From Nannocystis exedens (lineage in GTDB: Bacteria > Myxococcota_A > Polyangia > Nannocystales > Nannocystaceae): a stretch of 64,000 bases of DNA. Made by a program: the position numbers and the translations under genes. The notes beneath the pieces were generated by a model that worked only from the letters and a program-made list of their open reading frames with translations, searched no databases and was not told the DNA's origin. Location of the stretch: assembly GCF_002343915.1 (NCBI RefSeq), contig NZ_NETK01000001.1:4226001-4290000 (forward strand), written 5' to 3'. Position 1 is the first letter of the stretch, and each line of letters begins with the position of its first letter. This document shows positions 1 to 7,422 of this stretch, piece after piece.

Positions 1-548
1 AGACCGACTGCACCCGCAGCGGCTTCCTCGTGTTCGTCAGCTCGCAGCTCTACATCCCGGGCAGCGGCTTCGACTCGATCGCCGCCGCCGACGCCCGCTG
101 CGCCGAGCTCGCCGCCAGCGACATGGGCTGGCTCAAGATCAAGGGCGGCAAGTGGAAGGCCTGGCTCGGCGACGGCACCGTCGGCCCCGGCAACAACTTC
201 CACAAGAGCTCGATCCCCTACTACACCCTCCGGAACACCACCACCACCAAGATCGCCGAGAGCTGGACCGACCTGACCGACGCGGACATCATCACCGGCA
301 TCGACGTCACCGACACCAACCAGGAGCTGAACAGCGGGTCGGACTGCGCCGGCAACAACGTCGTCTGGACCGGCATCCACGGCGACAACGGCTTCGGCGA
401 CAACTGCTCCAAGTGGGCCAGCGGCGACATGGAGATGAACGGCCTCGCCGGCAGCGTCCGACTCGAAGACGGCGGCTGGACCGAAGGCTGCAGCAACGTC
501 GCCTGCAACCTGTCGGCCCGCATCTACTGCTTCGAGCAGCCGTCGTGA
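1..548 (+). CDS. C-terminal part of a secreted Cys-rich repeat (DUF4215-type) protein, 5' truncated by the window edge
   Basis: The reading frame is open from the first complete codon at base 3, so the gene starts outside the window. What remains is a C-terminal domain of about 175 residues ending in IYCFEQPS. Its order of motifs (LVFVSS, AADARCAELA, KAWLGDG, SWTDLTDADI, W..GCSN..C, YCFEQ) recurs at the ends of the proteins at 617-2122, 8359-9741 and 35452-36621. The domain resembles DUF1554-type C-type-lectin-like domains found after DUF4215 Cys repeats; the name is inference from motif spacing. In the related proteins it follows several CGDG...C repeats and a lipoprotein signal, so the missing N-terminus probably holds those. 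The likely location is the cell surface or periplasm; the ligand is unknown. Confidence 0.8.
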   Translation, partial: TDCTRSGFLVFVSSQLYIPGSGFDSIAAADARCAELAASDMGWLKIKGGKWKAWLGDGTVGPGNNFHKSSIPYYTLRNTTTTKIAESWTDLTDADIITGIDVTDTNQELNSGSDCAGNNVVWTGIHGDNGFGDNCSKWASGDMEMNGLAGSVRLEDGGWTEGCSNVACNLSARIYCFEQPS

Positions 549-614
549 CCGGCCCTCTTCAGGCGGCGGCGAGCGACCGCCTCGCCGGCGGCGCTCCCCG
601 CCATGTCCGAACGC

Positions 615-761
615 ACATGTCTCTTCGGACATCCATCGACCCGCAGCCGCGGGCCGCCGACGGCCAAAAGAACAGGTCTCATCGGACATCCCAGGCCGCC
701 CGCGGCCGGCCCGCCCGAGGCCTCGGCCATACCCGAGATCACCTGTCCCTTCGGGCATCCC
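615..761. repeat. Array of three short palindromic repeats (ATGTC-N6-GACAT family)
   Basis: Three copies of one short unit lie at 615-634, 672-692 and 741-761, 57 and 69 bp apart. The first reads ATGTC-TCTTCG-GACAT. The second is degenerate in its left arm. The third carries a CTGTC left arm and a GGCAT right arm. Each copy is followed by CC and can fold as a short hairpin with a CTTC loop. The same unit recurs at 43092, 48108, 59694 and 63928, so this is a dispersed family. Read in the frame of the following gene the unit encodes M/L-S-L-R-T/A-S, so it overlaps that gene's start region. Confidence 0.7.
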
Positions 762-2122
762 TCCCCGCGCTGCTCGCCGCGCTCGCGCTCGCCGGCTGCT
801 TCGCCGACCTCGGCCCCGGCGACGGCCCTGCGCCCGGCCAGACCGGCGGCGCCGACTCGACCACGACGACCGGCGGCGAGGTGACCACCGGCGCCGCGGC
901 GGTGTGCGGCGACGGCCTGGTGCAGCCGGGCGAGCAGTGCGACGCCGGCCCGCTGAACGGCGACTGGGCGACGTGCAAGACCGACTGCACGGTCGCGGCC
1001 TGCGGCGACGGCTTCCGCGCCCCGACCGAGGCCTGCGACGGCGGCGACGACTGCCTGCCCGACTGCACCCCGGTGCGCTGCGGCGACGGCCTCGTCAATC
1101 GCGACGACGAGCAGTGCGACGACGGCGACCTCGACGACACCGACGCGTGTACCCGCACCTGCCGCGAGACCGGCTGCGGCGACGGCCTGCTGCAGGACGG
1201 CGAGGAGTGCGACCACGGCCCGCACAACGCCGACACCGCCGCCTGCACCACCGCCTGCACCCTCGCGGCCTGCGGCGACGGCGTCGTCGGCCCCGGCGAG
1301 GCCTGCGAGCCGACGAACCCCGACCCGCCGTGCGACGCCACCTGCGCCCTCGCCAGCTGTGTCGCCAACACCGACCCCGAGCCCGGCGAGGAGTGCCAGG
1401 TCGCCGACGAGCACTGCACCGACCGCTGCCTGCTCAACGTCTGCGGCGACGGCGTGCCCGCGCTGACCGAGATGTGCGACGACGGCAACCTCGTGTCCGG
1501 CGACGGCTGCTCGCCCGACTGCCAGCTCGAGATGTGCGGCGACGGCGTGCTCGTCGCGGGCGAGGCCTGCGACGACGGCAACGACGTCGCCGGCGACGGC
1601 TGCTCCCCGACCTGCGAGCGCGACGCCTACTTCGTGTTCGTCACCGCCGAGACCTTCTCCGGCGCGCTCGGCACCGTCGCCGTCGCCGACGCGCACTGCC
1701 AGGACGCGGCCGAGGACGCCGGCCTGCCCGGCACCTACCGCGCCTGGCTGACCTTCCCCGGCGACCCGCCGGCCGCCGGCTTCGTGCGTCACGACGCCCC
1801 CTACGTCCTGCCCGGCTCGCTCGCGGTCGTCGCCGACGGCTGGCTCGACCTCGTCGACGGCGCCCTCGATCACGCCATCGACCACACCGCCGCCGGCCTC
1901 GAGCTCGCCGGCGGCCTCGCCTGCAGCGAGCCCGCCGACCTCGCCTGGACCCACACCCGCGCCACCGGCAGCCCCTTCCCCGGCGACCCGTGCAGCGGCT
2001 GGCTGCTCGGCAGCGGCACCGCCGTCGCCGGCCTCGTGCACGCGACCAACCTCGGCTGGACCGAAGGCTGCCCCGCCGTCGACTGCTCGCAAAAGCTGCA
2101 CCTCTACTGCTTCGAGCAGTGA
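617..2122 (+). CDS. Lipoprotein with eight Cys-rich DUF4215-type repeats and a DUF1554-like C-terminal domain
   Basis: A predicted surface lipoprotein. A hydrophobic stretch ending in the lipobox LALAGC lies about 60 residues from the ATG at 617, which leaves an unusually long Arg-rich leader. The CTG at 743 would give a textbook lipoprotein signal (SLRASLPALLAALALAGC) but is a rare start, so the true start is uncertain. After a Thr/Gly linker come about eight units of the type CGDG..x..GE.C....C, then a domain of about 165 residues ending in LHLYCFEQ. Both candidate starts fall inside palindromic repeat copies. The last 18 bases of the gene, including the stop, are repeated exactly at 43020-43037 and are the proposed attachment site of the element that follows. 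Function is unknown; such proteins are abundant in Nannocystineae. Confidence 0.8.
   Translation: MSLRTSIDPQPRAADGQKNRSHRTSQAARGRPARGLGHTRDHLSLRASLPALLAALALAGCFADLGPGDGPAPGQTGGADSTTTTGGEVTTGAAAVCGDGLVQPGEQCDAGPLNGDWATCKTDCTVAACGDGFRAPTEACDGGDDCLPDCTPVRCGDGLVNRDDEQCDDGDLDDTDACTRTCRETGCGDGLLQDGEECDHGPHNADTAACTTACTLAACGDGVVGPGEACEPTNPDPPCDATCALASCVANTDPEPGEECQVADEHCTDRCLLNVCGDGVPALTEMCDDGNLVSGDGCSPDCQLEMCGDGVLVAGEACDDGNDVAGDGCSPTCERDAYFVFVTAETFSGALGTVAVADAHCQDAAEDAGLPGTYRAWLTFPGDPPAAGFVRHDAPYVLPGSLAVVADGWLDLVDGALDHAIDHTAAGLELAGGLACSEPADLAWTHTRATGSPFPGDPCSGWLLGSGTAVAGLVHATNLGWTEGCPAVDCSQKLHLYCFEQ
2105..2122 (+). other. Left attachment site (attL), 18-bp core
   Basis: TACTGCTTCGAGCAGTGA is the 3' end of the DUF4215 lipoprotein gene, encoding YCFEQ-stop. 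It contains a perfect inverted repeat ACTGCT-TCG-AGCAGT, typical of a tyrosine recombinase core. Insertion here would leave the target gene's protein sequence unchanged. Confidence 0.65.
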
Positions 2123-2156
2123 AGATAAGACAAATTCAATTTAAGATTCCGGGCAC

Positions 2157-3245
2157 TTACGAGTGCTCGGAAGCGCGTCTCCACGACGTCTCCAGCGCAT
2201 GGAGCGCGCCGGCGCTGCCGCCACGGCGGTCGACATAGTCGCTCGCCGTCTGCAGATCCTTGTGGCGGAGGTGGCTGGCGACGGCGGCCACGCCGCCACC
2301 GCCCTCGGCGATCCGGGTGCCGCACGACTTGCGGAGGACGTGAGTGCCGCGCCAGGGCAGACCCGCGCGCTTCACGAGTGCCTTCATCCACCCCTTGATG
2401 TGGTGCTCTTTGAAGTGGCTCCCGCTGTTGTCGAGCACGAAGGGGCCGGTGGCCGGGAAACTCCGCAGAACCTCGGCGAGGCGCGGAGTCAAGCCGACCT
2501 CATCCTCGGTCCTCCCCTTGGGGACATCGAGCTTACCGCGCACGATGTTGTGGCGGACCGCGACGAGCCGTCGCTTGAAATCGACGTCCGTCCACTTGAG
2601 CGCGAGGATCTCTCCGCGGCGCAGACCGCCGTCGAGGCCCAGCAGGACCACGATGACGAACATCGGACCGAGGGCTTCGGCCGCAGCGAGGAGCGCCACC
2701 TGCTCCTGGTCGTCATACGCGACCGCAGGCTTGCGTTTCCGACGGGGGACCTCGAAGTCCACCGGAGCGCACTTGATCTCCTTCTCCGCGATCGCCCGGT
2801 TGAACAGACGGCGGAGAGTCTTGAGGACCTCGCACATCGTGTTGTGCGACTTGCTCACCAGCGACTTCTTGATCGCGGTGATGTCCTTGGGCGTCACCTC
2901 GTCGAGCCGCCGTCGAGCCAGCACCGGCAGCAGGTACAGGCGCAGATGGACGTCGTAGTTCATCCGCGTGTTGGTCCCGAGCCGGTCGGCCTCGCAGAGA
3001 TCGAGGAAGGTCTTGGAGAACTCCTCGAACGTCGGGGGTGGCGGCTTCTCGGGCTCGGGCTCAGGCGCGAGCAGCCGCGCGAGGAGCTCCTGCTCCAGAT
3101 TCCTGGCCCATCGCTCGACGCTGGTCTTGCCGGTGACGGGCGCCTTGACACGGCTCCTGAGCTCGTCACCTCTTGCGTTCTTGACGATGACGTCGACTTC
3201 AAATTCATTCTTCCTTCCCTTCCACGGGCGCAGCTTGATCGTCAT
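2157..3245 (-). CDS. int: Tyrosine recombinase / phage-type integrase
   Basis: A site-specific recombinase expected to integrate and excise the element at the 18-bp repeat. The catalytic set is complete, numbered from the ATG at 3245: Arg in GLRRGE (about 209), Lys in VPKGRTE (about 243), HVLRK (His 302, Arg 305), His in HLRHKDL (about 328) and the nucleophile Tyr in ASDYVDR (about 337). An N-terminal AP2-like or arm-binding segment and a SAM-like core-binding domain (FEEFSKTFLDLCEADRL) precede it. The start at 3245 is chosen because its ATG overlaps the TGA stop of the upstream excisionase-like gene (ATGA). A longer start at 3284 is open but would overlap that gene more. About 362 residues is normal for the family. 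A GCACT-TACG-AGTGC hairpin overlaps the stop codon. Confidence 0.92.
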   Translation of the reverse strand: MTIKLRPWKGRKNEFEVDVIVKNARGDELRSRVKAPVTGKTSVERWARNLEQELLARLLAPEPEPEKPPPPTFEEFSKTFLDLCEADRLGTNTRMNYDVHLRLYLLPVLARRRLDEVTPKDITAIKKSLVSKSHNTMCEVLKTLRRLFNRAIAEKEIKCAPVDFEVPRRKRKPAVAYDDQEQVALLAAAEALGPMFVIVVLLGLDGGLRRGEILALKWTDVDFKRRLVAVRHNIVRGKLDVPKGRTEDEVGLTPRLAEVLRSFPATGPFVLDNSGSHFKEHHIKGWMKALVKRAGLPWRGTHVLRKSCGTRIAEGGGGVAAVASHLRHKDLQTASDYVDRRGGSAGALHALETSWRRASEHS

Positions 3246-3556
3246 GACCGACCTCCCGCGCTCGCACTGTTCGCCGAGAGCCATTGTGCGATGATCCGGG
3301 GGTCGAAGCGCAAGGTCCGGCCGAGACGCAGGCCGCCTGGGATCCCGCCGCGCGCATGGCGGGCATAGACCGCGCCCTTGCTCGTGTGGAGCAGTGCGGC
3401 GAGCTCTTCGACCGTCATCAGCGGCGGCGGGAGCGACGACGCCTCGCGCGAACTCACGGCGAGTGAACGGCGCTCAAGACTGATCTCCGCGCGCCTGTCC
3501 GAATGTACATGTCGTCCTCGGGACGGTTCCTTGCCGTAAGGATCGGAGTTGTTCAC
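3242..3556 (-). CDS. Excisionase-like helix-turn-helix protein
   Basis: A small DNA-binding protein, about 104 residues from a GTG at 3556, preceded by a strong ribosome-binding site (AAGGAGGG). The C-terminal half holds an HTH_17/excisionase-type winged helix: LMTVEELAALLHTSKGAVYA, then PGGLRLGRTLRFDPRIIAQWL. The stop overlaps the integrase ATG, so the two are translationally coupled. This is the usual arrangement for a recombination directionality factor with its integrase; the role is inferred. The first 50 residues are low-complexity, and translation could instead begin at the Met at about 3418. Bases 3494-3513 resemble a reverse-strand copy of the dispersed palindrome. Confidence 0.75.
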   Translation of the reverse strand: MNNSDPYGKEPSRGRHVHSDRRAEISLERRSLAVSSREASSLPPPLMTVEELAALLHTSKGAVYARHARGGIPGGLRLGRTLRFDPRIIAQWLSANSASAGGRS

Positions 3557-3621
3557 GGATCCCTCCTTCGTGCTCGACCAGCAGTCGGCGAGCGGGATGC
3601 AGAAACTCAACGACGAGCGGC

Positions 3622-3825
3622 TCAGGGCACGGAGCGCGAGGGCGCCAGTAGCTTCTCGCGCCACGCGATGAGGGTCTCGCGGTGGAAGATCCAGCGATGG
3701 ATCGCCCGGACGCACGGGATGTCGCCATCCTTGACCCGGCGGTAGAAGGTCGTGCGCGAGAACCCGGTGATCTTCATGGCCTCGCTGGACCCGATGTACT
3801 CCGGCCGCGTCGTCTCAGCGGACAT
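3622..3825 (-). CDS. Small AlpA/MerR-like DNA-binding protein
   Basis: A protein of about 67 residues. EYIGSSEAMKITGFSRTTFY, then RRVKDGDIP and HRWIFHRETLIAWREKL, fits an HTH_17/AlpA-type winged helix, as found in regulators of integrases and in excisionases. The ATG at 3825 is preceded by AAGGAGAGG at good spacing and lies inside the 3' end of the upstream regulator gene by 11 bp, so the genes form one transcription unit running toward the integrase. It could be the true excisionase, with the neighbour at 3242-3556 acting as a second regulator. The 65 bp between the two small genes holds nothing recognisable. Confidence 0.75.
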   Translation of the reverse strand: MSAETTRPEYIGSSEAMKITGFSRTTFYRRVKDGDIPCVRAIHRWIFHRETLIAWREKLLAPSRSVP

Positions 3826-4549
3826 GAGCCTCTCCTTGCTGCTGCGCGCTGCGATGCGCGCGTACGAGACCCACGAGGCCGCCGAGCGCCGCGCCGGTGA
3901 GCAGGCCGGCGGCGACGAGGCTAGACGCGCGACGCACGGCCGGATCCTCGACGAGGACCGCGACGCCGAGAGATGCGACCCCGAGCACACCGCAGCCGAA
4001 CACCACGGCGCGCGGATCCCTGAACAACTGCGGGAGCAACGTCGCCCCTGCCATCGTCGCGCCGAAGGTGCCGACCTGCCCCCACGCGGCGCTCACGCTC
4101 GCGGGCGCGGCCTCGTCCATCCTCGATAGGGACTCGTCGTCGACCTTGCCGTCGTCGAGGTCGCTCCCGGCCTGGCAGACGACCTCGAGCGGGAAGCTGA
4201 GCCCGATCGCCAGGCGGACGATGGTCTCGAGCGTGGGGTTGGCGCCGTCGCCGAGCAACGCGATGATGTGCCCGCGGGACACGCCGGAGCGCCGAGACAA
4301 CTCCTGCTTCGAGACGCCAGTTTGCACCCGCACCTGCTCGAGCAGGTCGATCACGTCGCCGGGTGTGTTCCCGCGGGCGCCGCGGATCTTGCAACCCGAC
4401 GCCGCGAGCTCGGCCAGGAAGACCGCGAGCGGTTGTCGGCGCAGGGCTTCCAGCGCCCGCGCCGACACCACGTCCATATCCGGGCGCTCGCCTCGGATCA
4501 TCCCGCGGACATACTCCATCAGCGTCTTAAAGCCTTCCTCGCGGATCAT
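3815..4549 (-). CDS. Cro/CI-family regulator with C-terminal membrane segments
   Basis: About 244 residues from the ATG at 4549, which is preceded by GGGAGGTTGGAG. The middle holds a Cro/CI-type helix-turn-helix (VRVQTGVSKQELSRRSGVSR, then GHIIALLGDGANPTLETIVRLA). The C-terminal third has two or three hydrophobic segments (TFGATMAGATLLPQL, AVVFGCGVLGVASLGVAVLV, LVAAGLLTGAALGGLVGLV), predicting membrane anchoring. It heads the integrase operon and is transcribed divergently from the gene at 4780, so it is a good candidate for the element's repressor or a sensor of its state. A membrane-bound Cro/CI protein is unusual. Whether the hydrophobic part truly spans the membrane is an inference. Confidence 0.8.
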   Translation of the reverse strand: MIREEGFKTLMEYVRGMIRGERPDMDVVSARALEALRRQPLAVFLAELAASGCKIRGARGNTPGDVIDLLEQVRVQTGVSKQELSRRSGVSRGHIIALLGDGANPTLETIVRLAIGLSFPLEVVCQAGSDLDDGKVDDESLSRMDEAAPASVSAAWGQVGTFGATMAGATLLPQLFRDPRAVVFGCGVLGVASLGVAVLVEDPAVRRASSLVAAGLLTGAALGGLVGLVRAHRSAQQQGEAHVR

Positions 4550-4779
4550 CTCCAACCTCCCATGTGGTGAAGATAGGACCTCGATCGCCGGGCTACCCGC
4601 GTCTTGCCAGAGTCTATTTTCGCTCACGGAGCTATCTGCCAGCCTATATTCCCATGAATTCTGCGCGTCAGAGCGCACAGCTAGATCAATCTGGCAAATG
4701 AGGCCATGGCCCTGCTAGAGTTTTCAGATAGTTGCCAACAACGAGATCTCCGGGCCTCCGACCCGGAAGGAGTGCATCG
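4550..4779. promoter_or_regulatory. Divergent intergenic region with short inverted motifs
   Basis: This 230-bp region separates the Cro/CI operon from the plus-strand gene at 4780 and is visibly richer in A and T than its surroundings. CTATCTG at about 4631 recurs inverted as CAGATAG at about 4727. TGCCAG occurs near 4606 and 4637, and its complement CTGGCA near 4691. These are candidate operators for the divergent regulator. No clear promoter hexamers could be assigned. Confidence 0.4.
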
Positions 4780-6090
4780 ATGATGCTCGAGATCCAGCAA
4801 CGGCTCCGGGAGCTCTTCAACTTTCCGAGCGAGGAGAAGACGTTCACATACTTGCTGCGGCACTGGCGGCAGTTCACATCGCAGACCGTCGCCCTCGAGT
4901 GGGAACGCCACGGGAGCGACTACTACGCGTGGTGGAAGGACTTCGACATCAAGATCGAGTCGGGGCGCGCACGGAGCCGCGAGATGACGCTCCGGTTCCG
5001 CTGGCCGCGGGGTGGCTCCCGCATCATCGGCCGCGGCGAGCTCTTGGCACTGCAGACTCGCGCGCAGCAGATCTGCCGGAGAGGGGGCCCCCATGGCGCG
5101 CCCTTCGTCACCGAAGACGAGCCTCCTCGACCTGGACGCCCGCAGCGACGGCTTCATCTGACGCAGTTCAAGAGGATGAAGACCCACGAGAGCGCGCTGT
5201 CGCAGGGGTTCGGCGCCGGCTACGAAGCGCGCGTGCGCCCGCTCGGGGCGAACCTCCACGGAGACCACGCTCTCTTCCTGGTCAGCCCCACGGGCGCGTT
5301 CGTGCTGGTCGGGTTTGGGCCCGACTACAACTTGACGGCGCTCGCGAACTTCTGGCGCGGCAACCTGACCAACGAATTTGCGAGCGACCTGCACGACGGC
5401 GACGAGCCGTTCGCCGTTCGCGTCTGCGGTGTGCCGCATCGGCTCGAGTACGTCCGGCTTCCGGGACTTGCCGGGTTCGTGCATACGCCGCTCGGCGAGG
5501 TCTACCTCTGTCTCCTCGGTGACGACGACGTCGCCCTCGTCTTCGTCGGCGAGGACGGCGTCGCACGATGCCTGTTTCGAGGGACAGCCAGCCAGGCGAA
5601 CGGCCACGAGCTTCTCCCTGACGAGGTCCCGGTCGCGCTGCTCGAGCGGCCGCGACCCTTCACGCCCGAGACGGTCGCCGACGCGATCGCACGCCAGCCC
5701 AAGCTGGATCCGGCGATCCGCGACCACCTCGCGGCGCTCGTGCGCGCCGCCCGGGACGAGCTCGGCACCGAGTACGCGCGGCATCTGGTCTGGGCCCTCG
5801 TGTCCGCACACGCGCGCGGCCGCAGGACTCCCGTCATCGGCACGCACACGGAAATCTTCGCCTGGGTCCTCGAGCAAGGCGACATGCGGGCGCCGCCGAA
5901 GGAGCGCGCCGGCCGTGGCGCGTTGCACTGGCTGGCCGCTCGATCCCCGCTGTTCGAGCGCGCGGTCGTCAAGCGGATCGCGTACTGGAAGAACCACGTG
6001 GAATGGTTCAGCGAGCCGAACGCGACGTGCATTGCTCGACTCGGGTCTCGCCCGGGCAAGGATCGCGTCGTCGACCGCCAGGATCAGTGA
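4780..6090 (+). CDS. Hypothetical protein of unknown function
   Basis: About 436 residues from the ATG at 4780, chosen because GGAAGGAG lies 7 bases upstream. I do not recognise a family. The N-terminus (MMLEIQQRLRELFNF) and the segment VALEWERHGSDYYAWWKDFD are well formed, and the protein is rich in charged and aromatic residues with no signal peptide or membrane helix, so it is probably cytoplasmic. A C-terminal region (RHLVWALVSAHARGR ... IFAWVLEQG ... GALHWLAARSPLFERAVVKR) is helical. It is divergent from the element's regulator and overlaps the convergent parB-like gene by 7 bp at its end. It may be an accessory maintenance or defence gene of the element. Confidence 0.7.
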   Translation: MMLEIQQRLRELFNFPSEEKTFTYLLRHWRQFTSQTVALEWERHGSDYYAWWKDFDIKIESGRARSREMTLRFRWPRGGSRIIGRGELLALQTRAQQICRRGGPHGAPFVTEDEPPRPGRPQRRLHLTQFKRMKTHESALSQGFGAGYEARVRPLGANLHGDHALFLVSPTGAFVLVGFGPDYNLTALANFWRGNLTNEFASDLHDGDEPFAVRVCGVPHRLEYVRLPGLAGFVHTPLGEVYLCLLGDDDVALVFVGEDGVARCLFRGTASQANGHELLPDEVPVALLERPRPFTPETVADAIARQPKLDPAIRDHLAALVRAARDELGTEYARHLVWALVSAHARGRRTPVIGTHTEIFAWVLEQGDMRAPPKERAGRGALHWLAARSPLFERAVVKRIAYWKNHVEWFSEPNATCIARLGSRPGKDRVVDRQDQ

Positions 6091-6641
6091 GAGGTCGAGG
6101 CCTTCTTCGCATCCTTCGCCTGCTTGCGGCGGAGGCGCTGCCACTCCGAACGGATCGCCGAACAAACGACGTGGGTCCGGGTGCAGTCGAACGCTTCGGC
6201 AAGTGTGTTGAGGTAGACGTCGATCTTTTCCGGAAACCGGAAATGATGCGATCGTGGTCGTTGCTTGGCGGCTCCCCGCGGCGGCAGCTTGTATTCGTCG
6301 GAGGCTCGGCGCCCCCGACGTCGACTCGTGCCCACGCTCGCTTGCTCCTGCTTGGCCGCTGAAGTGGGCGTCTCCGATCGGATCGCCGGCTCGGCCGGCG
6401 CGACGGTGTGCGAGTCCTGGGCGACCGTCCGCACCTCGGTCGCGGTGGTGTCGACGACGGGCCCGAGAGCGGGGGACTCGCTGGCGAGTGGCGCGGCGGG
6501 GGGGCTTGCCGCCTCCCGGATGTTGCCGCCTTCCTTCAGCGCCACGATGGCCACCGGGTGGGCACCGGCAGGTTGCCTGGCGTGCGCGAAGCCCGTCATG
6601 CCGTAGCGGAGGCCGCTGTTCTTGGACGACTTCGATGCCAT
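6084..6641 (-). CDS. ParB-like partner of ParA (putative DNA-binding adaptor)
   Basis: A 185-residue protein encoded 1 bp after the ParA stop, so almost certainly co-translated with it. The first 130 residues are Ala/Pro-rich and probably disordered. The last 60 (HHFRFPEKIDVYLNTLAEAF ... HVVCSAIRSEWQRLRRKQ) look like a ribbon-helix-helix or short helical DNA-binding module. Plasmid type Ib partition systems pair a small RHH adaptor with a short ParA, which fits the arrangement here. The canonical ParB HTH and nuclease-like domains are absent. Function is inferred from position and shape; sequence similarity to a named family was not established. Confidence 0.65.
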   Translation of the reverse strand: MASKSSKNSGLRYGMTGFAHARQPAGAHPVAIVALKEGGNIREAASPPAAPLASESPALGPVVDTTATEVRTVAQDSHTVAPAEPAIRSETPTSAAKQEQASVGTSRRRGRRASDEYKLPPRGAAKQRPRSHHFRFPEKIDVYLNTLAEAFDCTRTHVVCSAIRSEWQRLRRKQAKDAKKASTSH

Positions 6642-6642
6642 G

Positions 6643-7290
6643 TCACAGCCTCCCCTCGAACCCGCACATCTTCAGCACGTCGCCGCACATCGCCTGCATC
6701 GCGCGATCACCCTGCGTGTCCTTGCCGTAGGGCACCTTCCACACCGGGCGGAAGTACTCCGACGCCTTGGCGATCGCCGCCGATGAAGGGATCGGCTCGT
6801 CTCGCACGGTGGCGTGGGGAATCTGATGCGCGGCCTCGCGGAGTCCCTCGAGCGCGCGCTTGCCGATGAGATCGCAGCGGTTCAGCACGATCAAGATCGT
6901 GCCGTCGGCCCGCCGCAGCGCGGAGTACACGTTCCCCATGTTCTCCATCGCCAGGCGCCCGTCGATCGGCACGAGCCAAAGATCCGCGTCGACCTGATCG
7001 ACGATCTCGACGTGCGGCGGGCAGTCCGCGACCACGAGGTCGAAGTTGGCGAGGTCCTGGGGCAGCTCCATCGGGCTGTAGAGGACCTGGAGGCACTCGT
7101 TCACGCGGAAGAAGTGCCCGTTCATGAGGTGTTCGTCGCCGCCGGAGAGCCAGCGGCAGATGTCGCCCTGGCGATCGAGCCCGACCACGAGGGTCCTGAT
7201 CCGCCGCTCCGAGGCGAACAGCGCGAGGTGCACGGAGAAGGTGGTCTTTCCGATGCCACCCTTGTTGTTGTACACGATGATGGTCTTCAT
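6643..7290 (-). CDS. parA: ParA-family partition ATPase
   Basis: A 215-residue ATPase with the deviant Walker A motif KGGIGKTT at residues 10-17 (signature Lys followed by GGIGKTT), a Walker A' region LVVGLDRQGD, and a Walker B-like LVVADCPPH. Its size matches short plasmid-type ParA proteins that lack an N-terminal regulatory domain. It should bind DNA and ATP and, with its downstream partner, segregate or stabilise the element. Partition genes on an integrated element suggest a phase as an extrachromosomal circle. Two 27-bp direct repeats lie 70-130 bp upstream of the start and may be the centromere or the operator. Confidence 0.9.
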   Translation of the reverse strand: MKTIIVYNNKGGIGKTTFSVHLALFASERRIRTLVVGLDRQGDICRWLSGGDEHLMNGHFFRVNECLQVLYSPMELPQDLANFDLVVADCPPHVEIVDQVDADLWLVPIDGRLAMENMGNVYSALRRADGTILIVLNRCDLIGKRALEGLREAAHQIPHATVRDEPIPSSAAIAKASEYFRPVWKVPYGKDTQGDRAMQAMCGDVLKMCGFEGRL

Positions 7291-7355
7291 GGTGTCATAC
7301 TGTCGAGGGATACGCCTGGCCGCCAGGGTCGTGTGCCCTCCTCGAGATCGCGGGC

Positions 7356-7422
7356 CATCACGATCGTGCCCAAACGTCCCACGCGCGCTGCATCACAACC
7401 GTGCCCAATCGTCCCACGAGGA
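7356..7422. promoter_or_regulatory. Two direct repeats upstream of parA (possible parS/operator iterons)
   Basis: Two near-identical 27-bp units sit 35 bp apart at about 7358 and 7393. Each contains CATCAC, then CGTGCCCAA, then CGTCCCACG, differing at only a few positions. A palindromic CCTGGC-GGCCAGG-like sequence lies closer to the start at about 7315. Tandem repeats beside a short parA commonly form the partition site and autoregulatory operator. Confidence 0.5.

Noticed and set aside
526-540. TACTGCTTCGAGCAG at the end of the first gene as another attachment site
   Set aside because: It matches only 15 of 18 bases, lacks the TGA part of the core, and has no element boundary next to it. 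It shows the same conserved YCFEQ coding end.
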